From Tubulanus polymorphus (lineage: Eukaryota; Nemertea; Palaeonemertea; Tubulaniformes; Tubulanidae), in NCBI RefSeq assembly GCF_964204645.1, contig NC_134025.1, positions 24,024,001 to 24,088,000 of the forward strand: a DNA stretch of 64,000 bases, in the 5' to 3' direction. A model generated the notes under the pieces. The model saw only the letters and a list, made by a program, of their open reading frames with translations, did no database searches and was not told the DNA's origin. Both the position numbers and the translations under genes were made by a program. This document shows positions 1 through 14,600 of this stretch, piece by piece. How positions within the stretch are numbered: position 1 is the stretch's first letter; every line of letters starts with the position of its first letter.

Positions 1-194
1 CTAATGAATCAAGGCAATGTAACGTTCAATCTGTTATCTCAATATCCCGGCGAACGCCCGGGCTATATGGATTTCTATAATACACCACAATTGAAAGACT
101 TTGTTCTCGCTGAAAAAGTTCGAGTCACGTTGAAAGGACATCTGTCGCAATTGTACTTGTATTACGGCCTCTTTCAGTACATAATCATTGGCAG
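1..194 (+). other. USH2A: USH2A exon: C-terminal end of laminin N-terminal domain
   Basis: Open frame from the window edge to a donor at 195 (GTATGA), ending in phase 2. It encodes the last strands of a LamN domain, including YYGLFQY, just before the first laminin-EGF repeat. The next exon starts at 297 after ATGCAG and completes the codon to R, followed by CQCNGYAKSC. The upstream part of the gene is outside the window. Confidence 0.85.
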
Positions 195-3100
195 GTATGA
201 AAAAAACCTTCACGTTATTTCTACCCATCTTTTTACTCAGCAATTAGTTCTGTATGCAAAAGTATAACTGATGATATTTTTCTCTGGTACATGCAGGTGT
301 CAATGTAATGGGTACGCAAAATCATGCGACTTGTCTGCTTTACCGTATAAATGTCAATGCGATCCTCTCAGCAACACAGAAGGGAGTCGGGTTAGTATGC
401 GAATGCGATGAAATTGAAATAGAAATGTTTAAGAATTGAAATTTGCAAGTTTTGAATGTATTTATCGATCCTGTGATAAAACTATGGTTTCATGAAATTT
501 CAGTGCGATAGGTGCAAGCCGTTATTCAATGATAAACCATTTAAATCCGGCATGCAGGATAAGGCGTTCAACTGTAAACCCTGTCGATGTCACAATCACG
601 CCTCGAGTTGTAGATACGACGCGAGTTTAGATTCAGCACCCAACAATCACGATGCGGGTGGCGGCGGAGTTTGTATAAATTGTCAACACAATACTACCGG
701 GCGGTTATGCGACGTATGCGTACGGCTGTATTATCGCGATTATGGAAAGTCGCTTGAACTTCAAAATGTTTGCACGTTATGCAACTGTTTTGCTCCAGGG
801 GTTAATGGTTCAGATTTGGATTGCGAAAAGGTATAATAGCGAATTCCTTCTAAAACTCATTCACATGACAAAATTTTCAAAGTCTGTTTTTTTTTTTCAT
901 TTCTACACATAGATTGGAGGCCAGTGTAGGTGTAAAGAAAATGTGGATCAGCGCCAATGTGACAAATGTAGAAATGGATTCTACAATTTACAAGCGTCTA
1001 AACCTTTAGGGTGTGATGCATGTGGCTGTCATGCACCAGGGACTATAAATGGAGATATATCCTGTCATGCTACTTCTGGACAATGTAATTGCAAAGCTAA
1101 TGTCAGAGGTAAAATATCTTTTTAGATCCCTGTTTAGTCGTAGAATCTGAAACAAACTTCTTCCTTCCAACTTTCTTTATTACTGTACATGTAATGTTCA
1201 TTTATGTTTGTATATATGATGTCTGATTCAGATCGACAGTGCAGTAGGTGCCAGTATGAATACTACAATCTTACTGAAATTAATCCTGATGGCTGTTCTC
1301 CGTGCGAATGCAACCCTTCGGGCTCGATGAATAGAAATTGTGATCCGTCGAATGGAAAATGCTTTTGTAAAGACCGAATCACTGGTCGCCAGTGTGACCA
1401 ATGCAAAGATGGCTTCTACAACTTCGCAAACGGTTGTTTGCCCTGCGGATGTGATACGAGTGGGTCTGTAGACAATGTTTGCGACAAAAAGACAGGAATG
1501 TGCCGATGTAAGATAAACGTCGAAGGTTTGAAATGTGACCGATGTAAAGACACTTTCTACAATTTGAAAGCGACGAATCAGAATGGCTGCGATGCGTGTG
1601 GTTGTAACATAAATGGGACGATGAATAGTTCATTAGTTTGCGACAAGATGAACGGTTCATGTTCCTGTATGCAAAATGTTCAAGGGAGAACTTGTAATCA
1701 GTGTAAAGGAAATACTTGGGGTCTAGGAATGAACAGTACTGTTGGATGTTCGCCGTGCGATTGCGATCCGTCGGGAACATTCCAGGGTGATCAAGTGGCT
1801 CCGTATCAACTTGCTTGTGATCAGAATAACGGACAGTGCGCCTGTCTCAGTAACAGAATCAATAGACGTTGTGACTCATGTGCAGTCAGTAAGTCTTTAT
1901 TCATTCATTTTTAATGTTTTTGGTTTTCAAAATCATGTTGAATTTCACATAAATGTACATGTGCATTTTGCTCTTAGGCCATTATAAGTTGGATTATAGA
2001 TTTGATGGACTGTGATTGGAGAGGGGACAATTTTTCAAGATATTGAATTCATTACTAATTTAGTGATTGGAGAGGGGAATTTGAAAAGAAAAAATTTAGA
2101 ATTCATGTGGAGGTGTTTTTGGAAAATGATACCGATATATTGCCTATTTTTTGCCTACACATAGCTGATGCCGCCATTTTTGTAAGTCACACAATTTACT
2201 GAATGAACCCGACAAATATATTTTATTTGAGGGGTGCCGGGAAAAAAACTCATAGGCCTACCTAAAAACCAGAAATGTTTGTTGCAGATCCGTAATCCAA
2301 CTTATAAAAAAAAAACAATCTTTTCTATTGCTATTTAATCTCTACTTGTTTAGATCATTATGTGTTGAACCAGCCGGGTCAGGGCTGTCAGCCGTGTAAC
2401 TGTGGACGTACTGGTGGTTCCTACATAAATGTTCCGTGTGATCCGAAAACGGGCCAATGTAGCTGTATCGCTGGGAGTGGACTGACAGGTCGCACATGCG
2501 ATATCTGTGATAAAGAATACTACAGATTTGATTATAATGAGTAAGTTATAAACATATTTCATGTTTTCAGTTAGACTATATATATATATGTATGTGTGAG
2601 AGTGTGCACATTCGTTGAGTGAATTTGCATATCATTTGTATTTATATTGGCAACTATGCATATCTATAACCACAATCAATTTCGAAGTCATATATTAGTT
2701 ATAGCTCTTGACATGGTCCATGATTTTGCTTGAGTTCTGAAGATATTGGTTTCTGTATCTGTTACAATCATCAAAATCAATCAATTGTTGTTAGATTGTC
2801 GATGTTGATGAGTATATTGGTACTTTTCCCGTCCCTGACTATAAGTTGGTCTTAGTAAACTTCTTAGTAGAAATAATGACTTTATTCTTGTTCCAATATT
2901 TTGATATCATGAAATATTCTATTGACGCCACTCTAATTCTTTAAGATGTAGGAAGTGTAACTGTGATATGGCTGGAAGTGTTAACAAGACTTGTGAAAGA
3001 ACTGATGGTCAGTGTCAGTGTAAACCATTTGTTTCTGGATTGAAATGTTCTGTATGCGTAGAAGGATCGAGTAATTTGGATGCTAACAACCCATATGGCT

Positions 3101-6100
3101 GTAGCAAGGGTAAGTGGTGATTTGGAAAATATGTGAAGAAGCTGATGGGATAATGTGAATGTTTTGCTTCCATTTATTTACTGTTGTGTGGAGATGTTAT
3201 TGTATCTTTTATGTATTATACTGAGTGGCTTGCACTAATTTTTCAAAGATTTTATGAAATTTTGAGACCAATCTAAACCGATCTGTTTCCAGCCCCCGAT
3301 CAGCAGCCTCCTCCGACATATGCCCATGTTAGTCCCACCCAGCTGCGTATTATGTGGGGCCCACCGGACAATAAAAATGGAGTCATCATTAAATACGCGT
3401 TGATGAGAAATGATAAGGAGATATATGTTTCAAGTATCAATGATACATCTCAAGCCAATACAATTGGTAAGTTGAAAAATCGTCATATAAACAGATAAGC
3501 ATTTGTTCTCGGAATTCATTGAAGTCGAACCATTCAAATCATTAGTTTACATGTACAGGTATGTATAAAAAACATTGTTAGCTATGATTCTCTTTTGTAG
3601 TTCGATCTTATTTGGATACTGGTCTCGAACCATTTACTCAGTACTCGTACTTTGTAACGGCTTGGAATGTGAATGGAAGTGTGAGCAGCCCTACTGTAGT
3701 GGTCGAAACGCTCCCAGGACAGCCAAGCGGAGTATTCTTGCTGAACCTGACACGGATAATGCAAACGTCGGCCTCATTTGAATGGGCGCCGCCTTCAAAA
3801 CCGAATGGATACCTCATCGGCTATACGCTTTATGGACGAGAGCAAGGAAAAACTGTTGCTTCGTCAATGTTATCGACAAACGATACAACTGCAACAGTCA
3901 CTAATCTTGTGCCATTCATGAACTATACATTTGTTCTAGAAGCGTGCACTCATGGGGGTTGCTATAACAGCACACCAACGCAGGGTTTGACTCTCGGAGC
4001 TGCACCAGTGGGTCAGTCAGCTCCAAATATTACGGCTTTCAATAGTACTACGTTGTTTCTAAAATGGGGCCCACCAACGGAACCGAACGGTAATAATCCT
4101 TTAGTATCAAATGTAAAATATTAGCAAATCTATTTTAAATTCCTCATTGCTGAATCAATTTTTATATACATTCATATATAATGGAGGATGGCCTCGTTTC
4201 AGGGATTATCATCTTTTATGAATTATGGAAAAAGGACACCGCTACTGGAACTGCAGAACTGATATTTCATCCAGCTGGCCAATATAACCCACGTCCATCA
4301 ACCACCGATGAAAATGCGTTGCCGCCTCCGGCTACGAATTACACGGTGACTGGATTGAAACCATTCACCGAGTATCACTTCCAGATCCTTTCTCAGAATG
4401 ATAATGGCAAGGCTGCGAGTCCTTGGGTGACAGGGAGAACAGGAGAGGCCTGTAAGTTAGATACCTATAGACACAGTAATATTTATTAAGCAACCAATCA
4501 TCACTCGACTTATATGATACACTTTACAAAGTTAACAAAAAAGCATTATTTGACATACATTCTTTCAATTCTGATTTCCATGGCTGTTTGAATATGTTAT
4601 GTCAAAAATTCATAAAGACTATATCTATTTTTGGTATGGTTTTTATTGCAGCATTACATACACATTGTTGTCTTTTCTTTCATTTCAGTACCATTTTACA
4701 TGCCCATTCCAACCTCAATAGGCATCGATAGCTCGTCCTTACAGATCATATGGACTGCCCCATCAATAGCACAAGCAAATGGTATCATATTACATTTCAA
4801 ACTGTTGGAATTTGTACCCAATAATAAAACTATAGATCCTTTCGGTAAAGATATCATTGAAAAGGTAAGAAGATTCCTTTGAATTTTGCATTAGGATTCA
4901 TTCGGAATACCGCATTGTGCTTAACATGTATATGTGTTGTTCATATTTTCAAGCTTATCGCAACTGTGCCTGCTAATGTCACCAAGTATGAGGTTACTGG
5001 CTATAAGCCTTATAGCGTTCACAAATTCAAAGTCGATGCATGCAACTCAGTAGGTTGCGTGAGCAGTGCTGATTTTACTGGCCAGACCTTCCCATCGGGT
5101 AAGTGACCGGTGAAGAATGAAGTAATGATGAAATGAAATGTAAATGCAATTTGATTCTCATATTTTGCTCAATCATGTTTTCAGCCCCATCGGCTGTGAT
5201 GAAACCAGTTGCTACCGGTTATAATTACTCGACAATGCAGATCAATTGGCATCCGCCTTCAGTTCTGAATGGACCCGACCCATACTATCTAGTTGAACGC
5301 ATGACGATACCTTTTTCAAGTCCTCCACCAGCGGTGGTTCCCGGTACCAGATTTACCGGCGGAGGTTACTATCATTTCCCGAGAACAGTCCTTCCATTTG
5401 ATGTCAGTTTCACTGGTAAGGCGCTCAACAGTATCTGCTTTTCATTGAATTTTTGATCAAATTACGTGAATGATTACGTGCAACATTTTGAAATCTAGGA
5501 ATTCGCATGAAGTTTCGCACGACTGCTCAAAACGCGGCGCTTTTTTATGCATCCACTCAGCAACAAGATGAATTCGTCGTGATTCAGATACGCGACGGAC
5601 GAGTTTGGTTTCTATTCAATCCTCAAGGTAAGAACAAATCCAGTTTGTTTTGTAGATTTTCACCAGTAATCAAATGATATGATATGATATATGTGGTCAC
5701 ATCATTTATACATTAAGAATAACACAAGTCGCGCCCGTCTTTAGTCAATCCAAGCGTTGAAGTAGTACCAAAAATCATGAAAATTAGAGAAAACAGACTT
5801 ACCTTTTTACATCATTTGCAGTATTTTTATTTCGATCACTGTCACCGAACACTTTTTGAATCATTCAGAGGCTTTTTATTTTTAGGTATCCGTATTTTCA
5901 GAAATCATTATCACAGAGATGTGTACATTGGCTTGTTTGTTTGATACGGTACTAATGAAGTGGTCACATATTTTGGTTTAAATCTTGCCTAAAAAACTAG
6001 CCTATCTCTGTTACAGGATTTTTTGAAATCATGATTTCGTTTTCATCAATTCATGAAAAATGAAAATATACTATTTATTTACTAAATGCATGAGAGCTAT

Positions 6101-8585
6101 AAAAAAGGCTAGAATACTTACGTTGAATACTGTTTGATTTAAGTTTAGAGGTATTGATTGTTCTGGGAACCTGACAGCAAAGACTTACTAACACATTTAA
6201 CTAAGAAATGAATATTAGTAGAAAATTTGAATGTGAAGTGTTGCACCATATTTGTCATGTTAGGATGCAACACTGAAGTTGAGATTGATCCTGCAATTGA
6301 TGGCAACAGAACATACTCTGACGGGCAATGGCACTCTGTCCAAGTATATCGGAAAGACTTTGATGGCCAGTTGATAGTTGATGATTTAAAAGGTTAGGCA
6401 ATGAATGATGATGATCATGACGATTTCAACTAGAAAACCTTGAATTGCCATCATCTATATTCAATGCACCTGTTCTGATGTTGCTGTTCAACACTTGATT
6501 GTGTGTGGTCGTGTGGTATACTGGACTGATTAGACTAGATTTGCCGCTTATGCCGCGCTTCGCTGTGATAGAAAAACGTTTTGCCGGTACATGATCGATC
6601 TCTGCAAGAAGCAAAAACTTTGAAAATTTCGGAAAATCCGAATGAGAAATTGAAATTGATTTGACCGCTACCCAGCTTCTGTCGAGATCTCATGAAAGCC
6701 GCTGTTCGCTTGCTAAGTTGCCTTGTCTGGACCCAATTGCACAGTCATTGCATCTTGCTCATTTTGTTTCTAAGTTCCAATGGGAATTTAATAAAACTAT
6801 GGACTTCTGAGCTCATGACTTTGCAACTCGGCCCAAAGCGTTACTGATGTACTAGTACATGGTTAAGATTTTATTTCGCAATTTCGTTTCCGTAGATGTA
6901 TATTCGTTTGATTTCAATCTCACCATTTTCTATACCCTAACAGTAGTTCAATTACACACCAAACTTTTCGTTCATAACATTTCTTCAGTAGGATTGAAGT
7001 TATGGTTTGTTTTATCACTTATTGATGAAGCCTTTAAGTTTCCTTGGTTTTGTTGAGATAGGTCATGATCGATTTTCAGTGCAAAACGACCGTACTGAAA
7101 TGGAACGTGAATTTAATTATTGATTATAAACATAAATGCTTTAATCAAACTTTTAAATTCCAAATTTATTGACATTAAGATATGCTTCCCTATTAGATAT
7201 TACTTTATTTGCGTTTGGGGACGCCTGCTGCGGAGGACTTTTAACACAAAAAATGTCTTGTTTATTGTCACCAAAAAAACAGGATGTGTTTCGTATCTTT
7301 CAATAACAAATGATGAGGGATCACCCCACAATAGTAACCAGTGGTTAGAACTAGAGGCTCGACGTAGTGGGAAACATGGAATAATTTATATGAACAATTT
7401 CAATGGTATGATTTTTACAAGTGTCTAGGAACGTTTATGTGAAAAACCTTTTATTCCTCAGTTTTCTCCAACCTCATTGTACTAATATGAATCCAATATT
7501 TTTGATATTCACCTCATTTTGCAAACTATTTAGTTTGCGCATCAATTAATCAAAAACTAATAACAAATTGTGTATGGATGTAATTTAAACTAGTTTCAAA
7601 ATATGGTGCTTGTAATTAAAATACACATCGATGTCTATTTATGATTATATTTGTTTTTCATATTGAACTAACCACTGAAAGAATGATACATCTAATGCTG
7701 TTGTATGTACTGGTACATTTGTACTAGTTCCCTATGGCGGCCAGTGCTGGGAACTTGCTATTACTAACTAACTGCTTAAATATTGCGCATACTCTATCTA
7801 TAATATCTATGCTTGCTTAGTGGAAATTTCCTTGATTTCATCGATTTCCTTGGAAACAAGATATATTTCCACTATTTGTACCTGCGTTCTTGAGTGTCAT
7901 ATCTTATGGTCTAGCCGAATAAGTATGATTCGATTCTTTTGCCCGATGATCGGCTCTTAATTTTTCTCTGAAGTGACTACCATTAAGACTGAGTATATGT
8001 TTGGGCTACTCAATCAGAATTCATGTAAGTTTAAGGACATAATATTTGTTTTTATCTATTTACCAATGATAATGATGGGCATTAATAGAGTCACTAGATG
8101 AATGAAGCTAGACCATAAGAATAATACAGAACTTTACCTACTCAATTGGTTTCTAATTATGTTATGTCATGTTTCCTGACCAGGATGCGTTACCTTCATC
8201 TCAACCACTGATGATGAAGGTTTACCTTATTCTGACAATGAATGGCACGATCTGTTTGCCTATCGAGATGGCAAATATGGTATCCTTAGACTAGATGATC
8301 TTTGGACAGGTTTGAACATTTGATTCGGTTTGTCTAATCAATAGAATATAATATGCATATATGTGCGTCCGAAAGAGATCACCTCGGCTTCAAAAATTTC
8401 AATTTTACTGATAGAAATATATCATTCGAGTACTCCCTCTGAAAAGCCAGGCTGGACTCTCTGCAAGATCCTTTGCCTTGACCCACTTGTACTTTTGTGT
8501 GCGTGTGTGAGCAGTCTATCTTTGCACTTAAACGAAGCTTATGCAAAATCATTTCAGAGAAAAAAATATATAACATGTATATATC

Positions 8586-8619
<34 letters not shown>

Positions 8620-11600
8620 TGACAACGGAAGATATGATTTTGTATGAAGTTAGCACATCATATATATTTTGACACCGGTGGTATTGGCGTTAATACATGT
8701 ACATTCATTATTCATTTGTTTTGGTGATGGTTCTATTAAAAGGTTGGTGGTTCTATTCATTGTATATATGAAACCTATATGCAAACAATTAATCTGTTAA
8801 TCAGCATAATGTATAATAATGTATTGATCCTTTCGTTCACATGTAATTTGATGGAAATGTCCATAAGACTTTGTTGTATCATTTCCCTTTTAACTTCGAT
8901 TCTTTGCGAAAAATATGAATATCCTTAAAGTAAACAACTGATTTTCATGCACATTTTGTCCATATAATTTTAACATTTTTTGAGAATGGATCGACTTTCT
9001 TCATTTAGGTACAAAAAATCTTTCTTGTACGAAGGGGAATCTTATCGGTGAAAGTACTGGTGTTTTTGTTGGTGGTATTCCAAATACTGTGGAATTAAAG
9101 CAAGACGCAAAGGACCGAAGAGCTCAGGTATTTATCATTCGAAATTCCGTGTTAACTGATACGAAAGTTCCGTGCCATTCATTGAAAAATTGAATTGTTT
9201 ATATTCTGCTTTATTCAGATAATTAAAGATAGCTTTCACGGTTGCATCAAAGATATACAAATTCTTCAGCAAGAATCTCCGGTAAACGTGTGGAGAACGC
9301 TAGACTGGAATTTAGCGATTGATCGAAGGCAGGCGATGCCTGCTTGGGAAGGCTGTCCCGGTATCATGAACATTTCTGCCGTACACTTTCTAGGAACAGG
9401 TAACCTGTCAAGGTATTTTTGGTGATTGTTAATTTTTTTCCTGACGGATACTGTAAGTCTTATTCATCTCTCTTCAATTTCAGGATATTTAACGATTGAC
9501 GTCGAGGCTTTTTCGCTAACTAATAAAAACTTTGTTTTGCGATGGCAAATTCGAACTACGCTTCACTCGTTTTTTGTTTTGTTTATGCATGGAGGTGATG
9601 ACCGGTTTCTTTATCTGCAAGTTAGACAGGGCGCAATGGAGTTTACTGCACGTGGTATCAACACGCCGTCACTGGAAAGTACCAGTCAAATCATTCAGCG
9701 GACGATCACGTGGAACAATTCAGCCGTCAACATCTGCGATGGTTACTGGCATACATTAGAAATCTTCAAATCTGGAGGCCAACTTAGAGCATCTGTCGAT
9801 GGCAAACATGAAGTGGCTGAAGGCAATCCGTCTGACTCCTTTCGGTTTGATATCAAGTCGAATATCTATGTTGGTGCAATCGATGAAAATGATGCTCTAA
9901 TGCAAAGCTATCTGAAGAGGAATAATCTAATAGACAAATTCATGCCGCGTAAGTCATGTTAACCAATTATTGCTCATGAATTTCACTATGTAATGGCTAT
10001 TACTAATCAGAAAATTCGAAGAAAAACTCACATTTATCACGATACAAAATAGCTCATTTCCTGTTGATTTTCATGAATTACATGTTATTTTGTAGTAGAT
10101 AGTCAAGGCTTTCACATAGTATAAGATTTGATGAGATGGGCCGCCAAAATTGTGACCTTCTGACCCCCAAAATTCATCCTGACTTACTTAGATGGAGTGT
10201 TCAGTTTTGTCATGTTCATACCAAAAATACTCGAGAATTTCAAATAGAAAGATGTTGATTTCTGTACAGAATATTGATGCTTGGGTGTCTAGTTTACCTT
10301 AAACTAATGGGTTTGAATCCCACCGTAATCATTTTTGCTTAACACACAAAAAAATAGTCAGGGCGGATTTGGGCGGCTTGAGGAGTAATACTCAGGGCGG
10401 ATTCGGACAGCTCGACGGCTAATAGGTTTATCTGTTAAGAAAACCTAGGTTAGGGCATATCAATATATTTGTCTAAAATCAGTTAATCTTGCTTTTACCA
10501 GCTTTCGGCGGATGCATAAAAGACATGTTCTTGCGAAAGCCGTGGAATTTTGAGAGAATCGCTGCCATGCGAGATGTGAACATGGATGGTTGTCCTCTAG
10601 AATCTGTATTCAATCCCATTGGTTCATGCGAAAATTCCGTCAAAGTTCAAATAAGTAATACGACCAATAATCAGTCATTTGATTATGGACTTCCTGCATT
10701 TTCAGGTAAGTGGTTTTACATCAAGAACACCGGAACTTGGAATTCTTGATATTTTTACCCTGTTCATTGAACGTCAATTAGATCATCTCTATACATCCAC
10801 TGATGTTTTTTATCTTGTATTTTCAGCATATAACTATCGGGTTGTTGCTAGAAATGCTGGAGGAGTATCATATAGTCCATGGACAAGTGGTCGAACGAAA
10901 GAAGGAGGTAAGTTCGTGTCAACAATTAGTTTATGTTTTTAGCTAAATAGTCCATTTTATGCAAACTTCATAAGATTGAATTCAAACCTTGTTTCCTTTT
11001 TGTAGCTCCTAGTGGCGTTTTTGCACCCGTATCAGCAATCTCGAAAACTGGCTACGTTGTTGCTGTTGAATGGAAACCCCCGGTTCGAAAGTCAGGACTG
11101 CTCGCGTCCTATATTCTCAAGTCTTACAATAAAATCAATACATCAATTCCTGCGATTGAAACCGTATTTAAGAATACAGAAATCACGAAAGGGGATATAA
11201 CCAATGCTATTCCTGCTACTAATTACACAATAACTTTAACTGCTTGTACAAATGGTGGATGTACCGAAAGTGATCAAGGAATTGATGTACAAACAAAGAC
11301 TGAAGGTATATTGCTATAATCCTTGAATTTGGATTTTAGAATAGAGATTCCTGTTTTTATCTTCTCTGATGCATTTTTGTAGCCCCCGAAGATGTCCCAG
11401 CTCCTAGAGCGATCGTCGGCCCAACTTTTATGGAAGTTGTTTGGGATAAACCTGGAAAGCCAAATGGAGATATCATTGGCTACTTCTTATATAAAGATAA
11501 TGTTGAAGAATATGCTGGTACCATGCAGAAAAAAGTTCTAATTAATCTTCAGGTACTTATATATCTAAGTAGTGCATTGATCATCATCATCAAAAGTGTT

Positions 11601-14600
11601 ACTAGAAAATGCAAATAATAACAAATTAATTTGATAAAACCTTTTCTATTTCAGGTTTACACTACTTATTCATTGTATGTAAAAGCTTGTACTGTTGTTG
11701 GCTGTACGAGCGGTCCAAAAGCCCCAATTACAACTAGTCAACTGCCCCCTGCAGAAATGCAGCCTCCAGTTTTGCAAGTTTTGGGTAAGTTTTCTCTAAA
11801 GCACAGCAAGTAGTCATGCCCTGGAAAGATGAATGCAAGATTTATGGAATTTTCTGATTTAAGGAACGAAAAGCATGCGTGTTGACTGGAAATTACCGAA
11901 TCAACCTAATGGTGTTATTCAGCGCTATTTGATATATGCATCAACTAATCCCTCAGCGAATGGAACTGCACTTTACAATAGTACTGATGTAGCATTTCTT
12001 TTCTATGAATTAAAGACATTGATTGCAGGAACTAACTACTTTATTCGCATTGCGGTAAGCAATTTGCAATCTTTTCCTATAAAGATAGATACAATCTTTT
12101 TCACTGTCGATATTGGATGATTATGTATATTTAGGCTTGTACTGGAGGTGGTTGTACGATTAGTAATGCAAGTCAGGCAAGAACTGAAGAAAGTGCCCCT
12201 GAAGGAGTACAGGCACCAAATGTAACTTCCCCAAGTCCTCAGGAGCTGGTCGTTACATGGCGAGTACCAACTTTACCTAATGGTATGTGATAACTCTTGT
12301 CTATTGTTGTTTTTTTTTTTGTATTACGTAATGAACATGTGCTCACTTACCTCAATGACTGTACATAATCGACAATGAAAATTCTTTTCTTCAACAGGAA
12401 ACGTTGTTAGGTATGAGCTCTATCACAATGGTAAGTTGGTGTACACAAACACACGAAGGTATTATCAGATTAGCAATTTGCAGCCTTGGAGCGTACATCA
12501 ATTTTACGTCAAAGCATGTACAGTGAAAGGATGCGGAACAAGTCCAACTACTACTGTCCGTACGCAAGAATCGGCACCTGATGGCAGTGTAGTTCTTATC
12601 GCTTTAGTAAAAGATGCGCGATCGGTTACTGCCAGTTGGAATCGGCCTACAACTCCAAATGGCTTCATGAATTATAATGTAACATTTGAAGGTTTCTTCT
12701 ACAAAGATCCAGGTAAGTGCATGGCAAGGAACTACATGTAGTTCTACCTAGACATTTAAGCCAATGTATGAACGTGCCAGTATATACTTATTCCTTTTTC
12801 TAGCAACATGGGATTATAGCATCATAACAGAAAAACGTGTGCTCTTGAATACAACTGAGGTTGGACAAAATGTTGTCATATCCGGGTTGATTCCATATTC
12901 TACATATAGTGTTCAAGTTGTTGCTTATAACACAAAAGGATCCATTCCAAGCAATGTTGAGCGTCTTGTCATGCCAGAAGGAAGTAAGTACATGTAGTTA
13001 ATTTTGTAAATGTATATTCTCTTATTGAAAGGTTATAGACATGATGTGCACTGACCGCAAACATGAAATTTCTTTTTAGCGCCAGATGGTGTAGCACCAC
13101 CTAATCTTGTCAGCGTCACATCGGAAGTAATTCAGGTAACTTGGACAAAGGTCGGAAGGGCCAATTCAGCAGATCAGCCATTATTTCAGTTGCAGTTTAA
13201 ACAGAAAGGAGCAACCACTCCGGCAGTGAAGTAGGTTGAAGACATCATTAAAATAGCAATATAGAAATTCCTTCATTTTGCAAGTGTGATCATAGTTGTA
13301 TTTTCTTTTTTCTCAATTGCAGCTTATTTAATCAACCAACCACTTCCAATTCGTATCTGAAAGATAAATTAGACCCATATACAGAATACGAATTCAGGTT
13401 GGGAGCAAAAAATAAATTGGGCTCAACTTGGTCCTTATGGTCGTCTGTTTATACGAAACAAGACAGTGAGTATATTTCACCTAAGTTCTTAGGAAAATAT
13501 ATTCTGTGGTGGTTGAGAGGATCTTCTTAACGGTATATTCTTTTTGTAGAACCAGCAATTTTGGATCCACCTCGAATGAAAGATGTTAAGCAAAGGGAAA
13601 TAACCGTATTTTGGCTGAAACCGAGTAAGCCTAATGGAATAATCGAAAAGTACATTCTTGAGAAAAATAACAGCATATATGCACAGGTCTGTGGTTCAGT
13701 TTGATTAGGGAAACCTCTGAATTTTGAGCCTTTTATTGATATATTTCGATGTTCTAATTTGTTCTTCAACTGATCTCCCTTTTTCTTTCATTCGCATATA
13801 TACATAAGTATCTGTTTACTTTATTTTAGGTTGAAAGTAACACAACGTTGCTAATTGTGACTGGCTTAATACCCTATACTAACTATGTGTTCAGGGTATC
13901 TGCATGTACTGGTGGTGGCTGTACAAAAAGTCAAGACTCCGATACTGTCAGGACATCATCTGCAGGTAATTGTTATGATAAGTTGATACATTTGCATTCA
14001 AATGATAGTTGTTATTTTGACTGAATTTCAAATGTTTTTTGTTTTCCTACAGCTCCTGAAGGTATTGCTGCTCCGACAGTTTCATCTCAAACGCCGACAT
14101 CAGTTCTGGCTGTCTGGACAGCTCCCAAATTACCAAATGGTATTCTGACTAAATACACGCTTCAGCGAAGATTGAAAGATTCCAACAAAACAGTAGACAT
14201 AAGACATGTGACTCCTAATGAAGCATTTACCTACCTCGATCAAGGTTCACCGTTACAGCCATATACTGCTTACCAATACCGTGTAGCAGTATCTACTGGG
14301 ATTGGTACAGGATATGGACCTTGGGCAACTATCTTCACAAGACCTTCACGTAAGGCAGATCTGCATTAAATCTACTGTCTTTACAAAAAACGATGAAAAC
14401 AAATTCTCAGTTCTATTTAAAGCTTTTGTTATAATTTTTTGGTTCCAGGGCCTGCTGGTGTTTTGCCACCGGAGGCAGTTGTGCTAAGTCCACATTCTTT
14501 GAAAATAAGATGGCAAATACCACTGATTCCAAACGGAATAATCGAAATGTACGTTATCAAAATGCCTGTTCCGCAGATAGAGGTCCGCAATGGAAGCCAA

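Noticed and set aside
7120-7282. Open frame running upstream into LamG alternative exon b
   Set aside because: The reading before 7283 has no LamG similarity, and the acceptor at 7281-7282 fits the phase of the other versions.
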